Made by a program: the position numbers and the translations under genes
Notes under the pieces: model-generated
Seen by the model: only the letters and a program-made list of their open reading frames with translations
Told to the model about the DNA's origin: nothing
The model's database searches: none
Assembly: GCA_030744755.1 (NCBI GenBank)
Contig: JASLPY010000032.1
Location: forward strand, 1 to 53,280
Direction of reading: 5' to 3'
DNA: 53,280 bases
DNA from: Kiritimatiellia bacterium
GTDB taxonomy: Bacteria; Verrucomicrobiota; Kiritimatiellia; UBA8416; JADHWI01
Shown here: piece by piece, positions 27,701 to 36,465 of the stretch
Layout of the letters: each line of letters begins with the position of its first letter
Position numbering within the stretch: the first letter of the stretch is position 1

Positions 27701-27937
27701 TGGGGCCTGCACGACATGCACGGCAATGCCGCCGAATGGACGCTCTCGACATACCGGGAGTATCCGTACAGAGCAGACGACGGGCGCAACGACCCTTTGA
27801 CAAGCGGCAACAAGGTAGTCCGAGGCGGCAGCTTCCACGACCGACCGACCACATGCCGGTCAGCCTACCGCCTCAGCTATCCTCCATGGCGCAGGGTTTT
27901 CAATGTAGGATTTCGTGTGATATGTCCCATAGACTAA
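24728..27937 (+). CDS. HzsA-like cytochrome fused to sulfatase-modifying-factor (FGE-like) domain
   Basis: A 1069-aa exported fusion. The start at 24728 gives signal peptide MKLLGLITTVLVALFLTA; in-frame ATGs at 24692 and 24710 are possible. Residues ~60-760 are the HzsA-like cytochrome: propeller blades (YLPDGGIIFGSTRTFQRVPC), PLSDKYFIAACKPN, LGTVPVEADGSASFRVP, haem motif CIGCH at C561 and CAGCH at C611, then LITWIDLCVPFYGTW. From ~790 a formylglycine-generating-enzyme/SUMF1-type domain follows: MTLMYIPSGKFIMGD, FALPTEAQWEYACRAG, GLHDMHGNAAEWTLS and RGGSFHDRPTTCRSAYR. In this last motif the first active-site Cys of true FGE is absent (HDRPTTC instead of LCHxSYC), so formylglycine synthesis is doubtful. 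It follows the URO-D gene by 58 bp. Confidence 0.88.
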   Translation: MKLLGLITTVLVALFLTAITTCAVTKKEEVAALRMAIEDLQKSFPNGYVQGNDFLDRLRSTQKPEELAALKKEALLANPLLDFERLLVIRRRIGKDANRFDGGMWGFNSKSLGIPDTGSGNTILPRNGFDNEIALVSTLRHAGDITTLYRPNDKVFVGDVDLHWDADRMLFSSLDKRGRWQIFEIGSDGKGLRQVTPGLHEDVDNYDACYLPDGGIIFGSTRTFQRVPCRSTMQTPITLMYRMNADGTGIRQLTFDQDHNWCPTVLPNGRVMYLRWEYSGIPHGASRILFNMNPDGTGQTAYYGSNSHWPNCVFFARPVPGHAGMFTGVVSGNHDVPRMGELILFDRNRSTFEADGVVQRIPGRGKKVVPIIADTISRNSWPKFLHPWPLSDKYFIAACKPNRDSLWGIYLLDVFDNMLLLHEEAGSALLEPVPLRKTKTPPVVPHMVDPKCGDAVVYLADVYKGNGLTGVPRGTVKQLRLFTYHFQYLDMRPNVRNSVGGDGPWEPLRVLGTVPVEADGSASFRVPANTPISIQPLDQNGAALQLMRSWFTAMPGESVSCIGCHEPQNEVPPVAVTIAAKRKPSEIKPWYGPTRGFSFVREVQPVLQRHCAGCHDGKSRPDEKALPDLRHVPGIVAGETYSPPYRNLYPYTRTPSLESDMHMLVPGDFHADNSEVIQMLRKGHHGVRLSAEAWDRLITWIDLCVPFYGTWNELAGLDSVRKSSARRLEMQKLYAGISDDPEAVPEQPPMPEPVIPEKENVIANHPALDGWPFDSNEARRRQSASLQIEREVILTEGIKMTLMYIPSGKFIMGDAEGCSDERPLVKVDIEKPFWMGKFEVTNQQLAQFDPLHDSRWIKGPGQQYSDAQRGWRVNGANQPVVRISWQKAMAFCSWLSAKTGEEFALPTEAQWEYACRAGTDTRLWYGEPQADFSKLASVADGTLNKARSALRKKSLIRTTPALMTIFRPAFSDKGNDGAIVSADVGRYMPNAWGLHDMHGNAAEWTLSTYREYPYRADDGRNDPLTSGNKVVRGGSFHDRPTTCRSAYRLSYPPWRRVFNVGFRVICPID

Positions 27938-28069
27938 GAGCAAATAGCGATGCCCAAAGAACGGGGCTGTCAATAAGGCACTGAACTTGCAACCAGAATA
28001 TGTTAAGCAATATACGTGACCAGACCGTAGCACTTGCCCGGAAGCTAAACAACGAGGAGAAACGAGACG

Positions 28070-29335
28070 ATGATGAAGCGCACCCTGACAGCAATCACAG
28101 CATTGATCCTGGTAGCCTTAACCGCCCACGCGCAGAATTGGCCGCAATGGCGCGGTCCAAACGGCGATGGCGTAGCCGCCCCGGGGAAATACCCGGTCAA
28201 GTTCTCGGCAACAGATGACATACTCTGGAAGGTGCAACTTCCCGGCAAAGGCGGGTCCACCCCCATCGTATGGAAAGATCGCATTCTGCTCACCTCGGGC
28301 ATAGGAGAGGGTGGTGGCGGGGAGGATGGCGTGCTCTGCTTCGACTGGGCGGGCAAACTGATTTGGCAGGTAAAACTGGGCAAGCAGAGTCCGGGAAAGC
28401 ACCGCAGGGGAAGCGGCAGTTGCCCATCAGTAGTCACCGACGGTGAAAGACTGTTTGCGTACTTCAAGAGCGGCACGCTTGCGGCGCTAGATCTCGATGG
28501 CAAGGTTCTGTGGAAGACCAACCTCCAGAACAGTTACGGCCCGAACTCACTCTGGTGGGATCTAGGCACAAGCCCTGTGCTGGCAGACGGCAATGTGGTC
28601 GTTGCCGTCATGCACGAGGGCAACTCCTACATGGTAGCCTTGAGCCAGGCGACCGGCAAGGAGAGCTGGAAGATAGACAGGAACTACCCCGTAGAAAAAG
28701 AAAACCACCAGAGCTACACAACGCCCTTGGTAACCAGGGAAGGCAACCGCACCACGCTTGTGGTATGGGGCGCCGACCACCTCACCGGACACAGTGCTGC
28801 AACCGGTGAAACCACCTGGCAATGCGGAGGGTTCAATCCGGGACACAAGGCTTTCTGGCGCACGATCGCATCGCCGGTCATGTCGCAAGGCATCGCCGTC
28901 GTACCTTACGGAAGAGGAGAATACCTGGCTGGCGTAAAGGTCGGCGGCAGCGGCGACATCACGAAGGCGGCCCGCCTCTGGGAAAAGAAGGGCGCCGGTA
29001 CGGATGCTTCCACTCCGGTTGCCAGCGAAGGCAAGGTATACCTTGTCAACTTCAAGGGTAAAGCATGGTGCCTTGATATCCAGACTGGCAAAGAAATCTG
29101 GCAGACTGAGATACCGCGTGCAGAAGGAGTGTTTTACAGCTCCCCTACCCTCGCCGGGAACAAAATGTACCTCGCCCGCGAAGGAGGGACGTTCTACGTG
29201 TTTGAGGTCAATGAAACGGGGATGCAGATCTTGAATCAAACAAAATTCGACGACCATTTTGTTGCGACGCCCGTCCTGCTCCGCGACAGGATCCTTCTGC
29301 GGGGTGAGAAGAATCTCTATTGCATAGGAAAGTGA
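28070..29335 (+). CDS. Exported PQQ-binding-like beta-propeller protein
   Basis: A 421-aa exported protein (signal peptide KRTLTAITALILVALTAHA) of the PQQ-like (quinoprotein) beta-propeller family. The opening NWPQWRGPNGDGVA is the hallmark of this group in planctomycete-type genomes. Repeating blades carry the tryptophan-docking pattern (DDILWKVQLPGKGGSTPIVW, GKLIWQVKLG, GKVLWKTNL, GKEIWQTEIP). No dehydrogenase active-site set was identified, so it may be a binding or scaffold propeller rather than an alcohol dehydrogenase. GAGGAGAAACGAGACG precedes the ATG; a second ATG directly follows it. It lies 132 bp after the HzsA-FGE gene and 26 bp before the GH127 gene. Confidence 0.88.
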   Translation: MMKRTLTAITALILVALTAHAQNWPQWRGPNGDGVAAPGKYPVKFSATDDILWKVQLPGKGGSTPIVWKDRILLTSGIGEGGGGEDGVLCFDWAGKLIWQVKLGKQSPGKHRRGSGSCPSVVTDGERLFAYFKSGTLAALDLDGKVLWKTNLQNSYGPNSLWWDLGTSPVLADGNVVVAVMHEGNSYMVALSQATGKESWKIDRNYPVEKENHQSYTTPLVTREGNRTTLVVWGADHLTGHSAATGETTWQCGGFNPGHKAFWRTIASPVMSQGIAVVPYGRGEYLAGVKVGGSGDITKAARLWEKKGAGTDASTPVASEGKVYLVNFKGKAWCLDIQTGKEIWQTEIPRAEGVFYSSPTLAGNKMYLAREGGTFYVFEVNETGMQILNQTKFDDHFVATPVLLRDRILLRGEKNLYCIGK

Positions 29336-29361
29336 ATGGTATCCACCAGGGGGATACAGAC

Positions 29362-31266
29362 ATGGAACTTGCTGTTAAGGCGCTTATACTGCTGCTCATA
29401 TCTGTTGCCGGGGTGGGTCTCGTAACTGCCGCGGAACCCACCGGCAAACCACCGTTCCGCCTGCTTGATGAACCACCGCTGGGCAATGTAAAGCTCAACG
29501 ACGCGTTCTGGGCACCGCGAATAGAGATTTGCCGCGAGGTAACGCTCCCTTACTGCTTTGAAACTTGTGAGAAGACCGGCCGCATCGAGAATTTTGTCAA
29601 AGCCGCAAAGAAGGAAGGGAAGTTCGAGGGAATATGGTTCAACGACTCCGACGTGCACAAGGTCATAGATGGCGCCGCCTATTCCTTGCGGCTCCATCCT
29701 GACCCGGTCCTCGACAAAACGACCGATGAGGTGATCGCCAAGATAGCCTCCGCCCAGCAGGACGACGGCTATCTACTCTGTTTTTTTATCCTCGGCGATG
29801 CCTCCCTGAGGTTCAAGCAGATCCACAGACCGGCACGTCACGAGTTGTACACGATGGGCCACCTGATCGAAGCCGGCGCCGTACATTACGAAATGACGGG
29901 GAAGCGTAACTTCATCGATGTTGCGGCGAAGCTGGCGGACCACGTTGATTCGATGTTCGGTCCCGGCAAGAAAATGGAAGTGCCCGAGCACCAGGAGATA
30001 GAACTCGCACTGATCAAGCTCTTCCGCGTGACGGGTGAAAAGCGCTATCTTGCCCTGGCAAAGCACTTTATCGACCAGCGTGGAAACGCCGATGGTCACA
30101 AGATCTATGGCCCTTATTCCCAGGATCACAAGCCTGTTAGAGAGCAGTCCGAGGCCGTAGGACATTCCGTTCGCGCAATGTACAACTGCATGGGAATGCT
30201 TGATCTCTACTGCGAAACCGGGGACGAGAAACTGTTGAGCGCATGCAAGCGGATCTGGCAAAGCGCTACGCACCGCAAGATGTACGTGACCGGCGGCGTT
30301 GGCGCAACCCGTCACGGAGAAGCGTTCGGGAAGGATTATCAACTGCCCAACGCAACGGCATACGCCGAAACCTGTGCCCAGATCGGACTGATACATTTCG
30401 CCCGACGATTGTTCATGATCGAACCCGACGGCGAATACGCCGATGTCATGGAGCGGATCCTCTACAACTCGTTTCTTTCCGGGTTGAGCCTCTCCGGCAA
30501 CAAGTTCTTCTACCAGAACCGCCTCGCTAGCAAGGGTGATTATCGTCGTAAACACTGGTACGGTTGCGCCTGCTGCCCCAGCAACGTAATCCGGGTTTAC
30601 CCACGAATGGGACAGTTCGTATATGCTCTCGGCGAGTCAGTCGTTTACGTGAATCTTTACGCTGCGGGCACCGGAAAGCTCTCCATTGGCGGCAAGGAGA
30701 TCATTCTAAAGCAGGAGACGCGTTATCCATGGGACGGCCGTGTGCTGCTGACCGTTACCCCGCCTGAAGCGCAGACCTTTGACATATGCCTGCGCATACC
30801 CGGCTGGTGCCGTGAGAACAAGACACCGGGAGAGCTCTACAGGGCATCAGGGGCGAAATCAACGCCGTCCCTGAAGCTCAACGGCAAAGCCGTATCACTC
30901 GAAACACTTGAAAAGGGATACTCTCGAGTATCCCGTGAATGGAAGCCTGGAGACCGGCTGGAACTGGATCTGCCTATGCCAATTCGCCGCATGCGGGCAC
31001 ATCCGAAAGTGAAAGAAGATGCGGGAATGGTTGCGCTTCAGCGTGGTCCAATCGTCTACTGCGTAGAGGCGGCCGATAATGGTGGGCGCGTCAGTCACCT
31101 GTCCTTGCCTGCCGCTTCCAAGCTCACCGCTGAACACAGTCCTGATCTGCTGGACGGTGTGACGGTCATCAGAGGAAAGGCCGGGGAGCACGAACTACTC
31201 GCCATTCCATATTACGCATGGGACAACCGCGAGGGCGGAGAGATGGCGGTCTGGCTGAAGGAGTGA
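29362..31266 (+). CDS. Exported beta-L-arabinofuranosidase, GH127
   Basis: A 634-aa exported enzyme. The ATG at 29362 has AGGGGG upstream and starts a signal peptide (MELAVKALILLLISVAGVG); an in-frame ATG at 29320 overlaps the previous gene. The (alpha/alpha)6 barrel shows NDAFWAPRIEICREVTLPYC at the start, AYAETCAQIG with E336 and C338, and CACCPSN with C402, C404 and C405. By analogy with HypBA1, E336, C338, C404 and C405 hold zinc and C404 is the nucleophile. A C-terminal beta-sandwich follows (GKLSIGGKEIILKQETRYPW). It should release L-arabinofuranose from arabinans, arabinogalactan or hydroxyproline-linked sugars. Confidence 0.92.
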   Translation: MELAVKALILLLISVAGVGLVTAAEPTGKPPFRLLDEPPLGNVKLNDAFWAPRIEICREVTLPYCFETCEKTGRIENFVKAAKKEGKFEGIWFNDSDVHKVIDGAAYSLRLHPDPVLDKTTDEVIAKIASAQQDDGYLLCFFILGDASLRFKQIHRPARHELYTMGHLIEAGAVHYEMTGKRNFIDVAAKLADHVDSMFGPGKKMEVPEHQEIELALIKLFRVTGEKRYLALAKHFIDQRGNADGHKIYGPYSQDHKPVREQSEAVGHSVRAMYNCMGMLDLYCETGDEKLLSACKRIWQSATHRKMYVTGGVGATRHGEAFGKDYQLPNATAYAETCAQIGLIHFARRLFMIEPDGEYADVMERILYNSFLSGLSLSGNKFFYQNRLASKGDYRRKHWYGCACCPSNVIRVYPRMGQFVYALGESVVYVNLYAAGTGKLSIGGKEIILKQETRYPWDGRVLLTVTPPEAQTFDICLRIPGWCRENKTPGELYRASGAKSTPSLKLNGKAVSLETLEKGYSRVSREWKPGDRLELDLPMPIRRMRAHPKVKEDAGMVALQRGPIVYCVEAADNGGRVSHLSLPAASKLTAEHSPDLLDGVTVIRGKAGEHELLAIPYYAWDNREGGEMAVWLKE

Positions 31267-31290
31267 TTAATCAAGAAGAAGGAAATACTC

Positions 31291-32079
31291 ATGTTAGACC
31301 GACGCACTTTTATCAAGAGCAGTGCCGCAGCGGCGGGGGTTGCAGTTCTCTGCAGTACTTCCCGCGCGAAGGAATCACGCGCCAACCCCTCCGGAGTCGG
31401 TGGCTACAACTACCGCCTTCCTGCGTTCAAAAAAGGCAGTAGACTGCTTTTTCAGGGCGACTCCATTACAGATATGAAATGGGGACGCAACCAGAGAGAC
31501 CGTAATCATTATCTCGGCCACAGTTACGTCTACTTGATTGCCGCCCGGCTCGGCGTTGACATGCCCGAGGCACAGCTTGACATCTACAATCGAGGCATGA
31601 GCGGGCACAAAGTCGGGGACCTCAGGAACCGCTGGCAAGCGGACGCGATCGACATGAAGCCGGATCTTCTCAGTATTCTGATCGGCATCAACGACGTGGG
31701 CCGGACTCTTCGCGGAGACGAGGGGTTTGATGAGTGGGAAGCCAACTACCGATTCATCCTGGATGCAAGCCGCAAAGCCAACCCGGACCTGCGCCTGGTT
31801 CTCCTCGATCCTTTTGTATTGGCGTCCGGCGGCCTGGCCGACGAGAATGCGTTCAAGGCAAAGCGCGCGATCGTTGACAGGCTCTGCACAATCGTTGCCG
31901 CCCTCGCAAAGGATTACGACGCCGTTCACATCAGGACGCAGGAAGTCTTCGATGCGGCGGCGAAGAGCGCCGGACCGGCCCAATGGATCTGGGACGGCGT
32001 ACACCCCCTACCCCAGGGCCACGAACTGATCGCCAGAAACTGGCTGCAGGAAGTCAGCGCACGCTGGCCGCGCATCTGA
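31291..32079 (+). CDS. SGNH/GDSL hydrolase, Tat-type leader
   Basis: A 262-aa exported esterase with a twin-arginine leader (DRRTFIKSSAAAAGVAVLC). Four SGNH blocks are present: GDSIT with nucleophile S58 (block I), NRGMSGHK (II), IGINDVG (III), and DGVHP with D235 and H238 (V). Family members remove acetyl groups from xylan, pectin or rhamnogalacturonan. It follows the arabinofuranosidase by 24 bp with AAGGAAAT upstream and closes the plus-strand run. The exact acyl substrate is unknown. Confidence 0.9.
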   Translation: MLDRRTFIKSSAAAAGVAVLCSTSRAKESRANPSGVGGYNYRLPAFKKGSRLLFQGDSITDMKWGRNQRDRNHYLGHSYVYLIAARLGVDMPEAQLDIYNRGMSGHKVGDLRNRWQADAIDMKPDLLSILIGINDVGRTLRGDEGFDEWEANYRFILDASRKANPDLRLVLLDPFVLASGGLADENAFKAKRAIVDRLCTIVAALAKDYDAVHIRTQEVFDAAAKSAGPAQWIWDGVHPLPQGHELIARNWLQEVSARWPRI

Positions 32080-32091
32080 CCAGAACTGGTT

Positions 32092-33249
32092 TCAACACTC
32101 AAGATGGTAACGTCCCAGCTCTCTGGCGCTATTGTACAGGCACAGGACATTCTGTAGCGGGATGTCGCCCGTGATGTTGTTGGCCGTGGCAAGTACATAG
32201 CCGCCCCCGGGTGCAAGGGCACCAATCCGGGACGCCACCTCCTGCTCCACTTCCGCGATGCTTCCGAGCATCCCCTTTTGGACGTCGATGGCTCCCTGAA
32301 AACAGATATCGGCGCCAAATTCCGATTTCAACTCGGCCGGCTCCATCCCGCGGGCCAATGGCTGGATCGGATTGAGAACGTCGACGCCGATATCAATCAG
32401 GTCAGGAATGATGGGTCGGATGGAACCGCAGCAATGCAGAAAGATCTTGGCCTGCGGCGCTTTCTTGCGGAGCAAGGCCACGAACTCTGCATGACGCGGC
32501 TTGAGAAGGCTCCGGTAAACGTCCGGAGAGAACAGCATGTTCTCCTGCGTCCCAAGGTCATCGTTGAACTCTACAACGTCCAGGAACGGACCCACGGCAT
32601 CCAGCATCTCTGAATACACGCCACAGTTGAACTCGAGCGTGCGATCAAGGATGGTCTCAGCCACTTCCGGTTCGGCAATCATGTCCATGAGGAAGTCGTC
32701 CATCCCCCGCATCACACAGGCCAGATCAAACGCCCCCAGCAGCGTTGCCTTGTAGGAGGCGATAGCATAATCGGTCTCCTCACGCATTGCCCGGGCCTGT
32801 TCCCGGAGCCCGGCGAACCGGGCAGGATTTGTGGGATCCGGCATCTTCCACGCCTTGATCTCCTCCGCTGACGCGCCTTTCCAGGGGTGACCCACCATAT
32901 TGGTGATGCCTGTGGCAGGATCCGTCCTTAAGCCGTAGCCGAGCTCGTGCCGCATAACGCCGTCTTCATCCGGACCTTCAGGCGGCAGGCGATTGATCTG
33001 GATGTGCCGCAAATCGGAACCGCAGAACTCCAGCACGCCGGGATGGTAATGAATCACGTTGCCAAGCTCATCCAGGGATTGATCCAGCCGGTAGTCGTCG
33101 TCAATCCCCAGGTGCTTCTTAACCGCGAGATAAACACTGCTGCAGAACTTCTGGGCCGTACCTCCCACACAGACCGGAACCCGGTCCGGTTCCTCGTGAT
33201 TATAAGCCCGCAGCACACGTTCACGCGAAGTCATGTTTGAAGTAGACAT
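32092..33249 (-). CDS. URO-D superfamily protein with HCCG motif
   Basis: A 385-aa protein of the URO-D superfamily. I use the ATG at 33249 (MSTSNMTSRERVLRAYNHEEPDRVP); a longer frame from 33348 overlaps the MFS gene end and has an atypical N-terminus. The motif FLHCCGSIRPIIPDLIDIG holds a His-x-Cys pair like the zinc site of corrinoid:CoM methyltransferases. The late segment VLATANNITGDIPLQN lacks the third Cys ligand of those enzymes. Role unknown; a methyltransferase-like or decarboxylase function in one-carbon or sugar-derived metabolism is possible. It lies 61 bp downstream of the MFS sugar porter on the same strand. Confidence 0.84.
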   Translation of the reverse strand: MSTSNMTSRERVLRAYNHEEPDRVPVCVGGTAQKFCSSVYLAVKKHLGIDDDYRLDQSLDELGNVIHYHPGVLEFCGSDLRHIQINRLPPEGPDEDGVMRHELGYGLRTDPATGITNMVGHPWKGASAEEIKAWKMPDPTNPARFAGLREQARAMREETDYAIASYKATLLGAFDLACVMRGMDDFLMDMIAEPEVAETILDRTLEFNCGVYSEMLDAVGPFLDVVEFNDDLGTQENMLFSPDVYRSLLKPRHAEFVALLRKKAPQAKIFLHCCGSIRPIIPDLIDIGVDVLNPIQPLARGMEPAELKSEFGADICFQGAIDVQKGMLGSIAEVEQEVASRIGALAPGGGYVLATANNITGDIPLQNVLCLYNSARELGRYHLEC

Positions 33250-33310
33250 ATTGTGTCTCATTTCCTCTCTTGGCGATACCGGAATAGAGTTTAAGGCGCA
33301 AAGAAGGCTC

Positions 33311-34696
33311 CTACTGCGCCCCAGCCCAGTACTTCTCGATTTCTTCAAGCGTCTTGCCCTTGGTCTCCGGAACGGCTTTCACCATGAACAGCACAAGCAC
33401 GATGCAGAAGCCGCCATAGATGAAGAACGGAAAACCGTGGTTAAACTTCTCCACCAGGTACTCGTTCTCGTTCATCATCGGAAATGTTTGCGAGACAATG
33501 GTATTGGCAAGCCACAGGCAGAGGGTAGCCACAGCCATCGCCCGGCCGCGGATCTTGGTCGGGAATATCTCTGACAGGATGACCCAGACAACCGGTCCGA
33601 CGGAAAGTGAGAAAGACGCGATGTAACCGAGTATAAAAATGAGAAGCCACATGCCGTCGAGTCGCATGAACCCGTACATTCCCATGGCCAGCAGAGAAAT
33701 GCCCATGCCGATCGAACCCACTATCATCAGCGGCTTTCGGCCTACCTTGTCAACCGACCAGATCGCTATGGTTGTAAACAGCAGCATAGTCGTTCCCACG
33801 ATTATCTGCTGGAGCAGTGCCGCGTCGATGTTGTCACCCCCGAGCTTCTCGAATATATCACTGCCGAAATAGAGAAACACATTTATGCCAGTCACTTGCT
33901 GAAGCACGGCAAGCACAACACCGATAACAAGTATGATTCGCATGCCGGGCTGAAGAAGCTGGGACAGCGACCCGCTTTCGTGCGAAATGGTATCTTCAAT
34001 CTGAACCATTTCCTCACGCGCGTAATCCGCCCCGTCAACCCTGCCGAGGATGTCAAGCGCCTCATCCCTCCGACCCTGCTTTGTCAGCCAGCGCGGGCTC
34101 TCGGGGACTGTGAAAGCGAGAACGAGAAGAATCACGGCAGGTATCGATTCCGATCCGAACATCCAACGCCAGCCACGCTCTATGTTCCATGCTTCATCGC
34201 CTCCATACCTGGCAATAAAGTAGTTCACGAAATACACAATCAGCATGCCGGACACGATCGCCATCTGGTTGACCGAGACCATTCGTCCCCTTATCCGCGC
34301 AGGACTGACTTCGGCAATGTACATGGGGGATGTCATGGACGCGGCTCCTACCCCCAGTCCCCCGATAAACCGGAAGATAATGAATTCGGTAATGTTGCGT
34401 GGGAGGGCCGTGCCAATGGCCGAGACGAGGAAGAGAACTGCGGACAGGATCAGGACCTTCTTCCTGCCAAACCTGTCGCTCACGGGCCCGGCGAACGCCG
34501 CGCCGAACATGCAAGCCAGTAGCGCACTGGATGCCGCCCAACCTTTCATGGCGGCAGTAAGCTCGTATTTCAACTGAACAAACTTGATCGATCCGTTGAT
34601 AACACCCGTATCATACCCGAACAGCAGACCACCCAGTGTCGCCACAAGGCAGATGCCAACCACGTAAGCCATCGAACCAGAGTTCCGCTCTGTCAT
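33311..34696 (-). CDS. MFS sugar porter (sugar:H+ symporter)
   Basis: A 461-aa membrane protein with 12 predicted helices of the sugar porter family (XylE/GLUT-like). The ATG at 34696 has AAGGAG five bases upstream. Diagnostic motifs: GGLLFGYDTGVING (helix 1), SDRFGRKKV (loop 2-3), PESPRWL (after helix 6), QQVTGINVFLYF (helix 7) and VPETKGKTLEEIEKYW at the C-terminus. It imports a monosaccharide or small sugar with protons. The divergent GH32 gene suggests fructose or glucose from fructan or sucrose. It heads a two-gene minus-strand unit with the URO-D gene. Confidence 0.93.
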   Translation of the reverse strand: MTERNSGSMAYVVGICLVATLGGLLFGYDTGVINGSIKFVQLKYELTAAMKGWAASSALLACMFGAAFAGPVSDRFGRKKVLILSAVLFLVSAIGTALPRNITEFIIFRFIGGLGVGAASMTSPMYIAEVSPARIRGRMVSVNQMAIVSGMLIVYFVNYFIARYGGDEAWNIERGWRWMFGSESIPAVILLVLAFTVPESPRWLTKQGRRDEALDILGRVDGADYAREEMVQIEDTISHESGSLSQLLQPGMRIILVIGVVLAVLQQVTGINVFLYFGSDIFEKLGGDNIDAALLQQIIVGTTMLLFTTIAIWSVDKVGRKPLMIVGSIGMGISLLAMGMYGFMRLDGMWLLIFILGYIASFSLSVGPVVWVILSEIFPTKIRGRAMAVATLCLWLANTIVSQTFPMMNENEYLVEKFNHGFPFFIYGGFCIVLVLFMVKAVPETKGKTLEEIEKYWAGAQ

Positions 34697-35046
34697 AGAA
34701 TCTCCTTCACACATTCAACGCATGATGCGAAACATCTCGATTCGGCTCAAGATACTGCCACTTGCCACGAGGAACCCACAGCGGGGTTCATTCTTTTCTG
34801 CCAGATCATAGATTACTCTTCTTCGTTCAGCATACAAGGCGTTCCCTGCCATTGCAAACCACTCTATTCTGCTTGTGCGATTCCATGTCCGGGATAGCGG
34901 CTATCCCCTGCACCTTGAGTGACTCAATCTCACGGGACTGCATCCTTTCCCTATAAGGCATTGCCAGCATATGTAACGAGAGCTATTATCATCAGACGAC
35001 TGGGGTGGCCGAACTGTTGCACGCCTTTTTGGCGATGGAGGGAGAG
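34697..35046. other. Divergent 350-bp region between MFS and GH32 genes
   Basis: Holds the promoters of both divergent genes. It includes the perfect odd palindrome at 34891-34907 (listed separately) and a small hairpin GAACCC-ACAGCG-GGGTTC near 34772-34789 followed by ATTCTTTT. No -35/-10 pair is clear. GGAGG at 35037-35041 is the ribosome-binding site of the GH32 gene. Confidence 0.5.
34891..34907. promoter_or_regulatory. 17-bp palindrome, candidate operator
   Basis: GGGATAGC-G-GCTATCCC is a perfect 8-bp inverted repeat around one central base, lying between the divergent sugar porter and fructan hydrolase genes. The position suits a repressor operator controlling both. No cognate regulator gene lies in the window. 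Confidence 0.4.
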
Positions 35047-36465
35047 GTGAATATAAAGACAACCACAGGAAACATTCTGATAGTTTCTTCACTTTCATCT
35101 TTAACTGCGTTCGCGCAGAAAGAACCAGGTAAACTCAGGGTGTTCTCGGAACGATACCGTCCCCAATTCCACTACACCGCTGTGAAGGGCTGGATCAATG
35201 ACCCGATCGGTCTGATCTACTACGAGGGTGAGTACCACCTCTTCAATGACCACAACGTGAAGTCGACCCGCTTCCCCGGGGGTAAATTTGATGGAGAGCA
35301 GTCCCACTGGTCGCACGCCATCAGCAGGGACCTGATACATTGGCAGCACATGCCGGTTGCGGTCTACCCGGACAAGCTTGGCGCCTGCTGGTCGGGATCG
35401 GGTGTCATTGACTGGCAGAACACGACGGGATTCAAGGCAGGAAAAGAGCCGCCCCTGGTACTGGCCTACACATCGGCCGGCTCTTGGGGCCAGAGCCTGG
35501 TTTACAGCAACGATCGCGGTAGGACCTGGAAGAAGTATGACGGCAACCCGGTACTCAATAAGCTCGCCGACAGCAACCGTGACCCCATGGTGTTCTGGCA
35601 CGAACCGACGAAGAAGTGGATCATGATACTCTACGTCAAACGTGGCCAGGCACATTTCTTCAACTCGGATGACATGAAGAAATGGACTGCCACGTCCGTT
35701 GTTCCTCTCAACGGTTTTCACGAGTGCCCCGACATGTTCCAGCTCCCTGCAGATGGCGATGATAAGAAAATGAAGTGGGTCCTGTACGACGCCCGGTTCG
35801 CATACTGGATTGGCGAATTCGACGGCAAAACGTTCAAACCGGATACTGCGGACCTGCGTTGCGAGTTCGGAAAGAACTTCCATGCAGCGCAGTCCTGGAA
35901 AACCCCGGAGAAGAAGCGGGTCCAGATGGGTTGGATGAACGGCGGCAGATACCCGGGAATGCCGTTCAACCAACAGCAGACTTTTCCCTGTGAGTTGACT
36001 CTCAGAACGACCCCGGCGGGCATGCGACTGTACATATACCCCATCGAAGAGATCAAAAGTCTATACAGCACCTCGTTCACACTGAAGGACCACACGCTCA
36101 AACCCGGCGAGAATCCGCTTTCCGAGCTGTCAGGCGATCTGTTTGACATTGCCATGGATGTTGAAGTCGGTGCCGCTACGGAGTTCGGACTCCGCCTGCA
36201 CGAAACGTCCATTGTCTACGCGAATGGCAAAGTCACCAGCCTCGGTGCCGTGGCAAATGCCACACCGACGGAAGGCAGTATCAAGCTGCGCATCCTTGTA
36301 GACCGTGCATCGGTCGAGACATTTGTGAATGATGGAGAAGCCGCATTGCCATGTTGCTTCGTTCCGAAGAACCAGAACACAGGGCTGGAGCTCTACACAA
36401 AAGGCGGGAACGCCAAGGTGCGCTCACTGAGAGTGAGCAAGCTGAAGTCTATCTGGGACAGTTGA
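35047..36465 (+). CDS. Exported GH32 fructan hydrolase (levanase/inulinase-like)
   Basis: A 472-aa exported protein. I choose the GTG at 35047 with GGAGGGAGA directly upstream (signal stretch TTTGNILIVSSLSSLTAFA); an ATG at 35005 would add 14 unrelated residues. Five-bladed propeller motifs of GH32: the nucleophile block reads WINDPIG, a variant of WMNDPNG with Asn replaced by Ile; RDPMVFW (transition-state Asp) and HECPDMF (acid/base Glu) are intact. A C-terminal beta-sandwich follows (LRILVDRASVETFVNDGE). It should cut beta-fructosyl links in levan, inulin or sucrose. The sugar porter gene is divergent. Confidence 0.92.
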   Translation: MNIKTTTGNILIVSSLSSLTAFAQKEPGKLRVFSERYRPQFHYTAVKGWINDPIGLIYYEGEYHLFNDHNVKSTRFPGGKFDGEQSHWSHAISRDLIHWQHMPVAVYPDKLGACWSGSGVIDWQNTTGFKAGKEPPLVLAYTSAGSWGQSLVYSNDRGRTWKKYDGNPVLNKLADSNRDPMVFWHEPTKKWIMILYVKRGQAHFFNSDDMKKWTATSVVPLNGFHECPDMFQLPADGDDKKMKWVLYDARFAYWIGEFDGKTFKPDTADLRCEFGKNFHAAQSWKTPEKKRVQMGWMNGGRYPGMPFNQQQTFPCELTLRTTPAGMRLYIYPIEEIKSLYSTSFTLKDHTLKPGENPLSELSGDLFDIAMDVEVGAATEFGLRLHETSIVYANGKVTSLGAVANATPTEGSIKLRILVDRASVETFVNDGEAALPCCFVPKNQNTGLELYTKGGNAKVRSLRVSKLKSIWDS

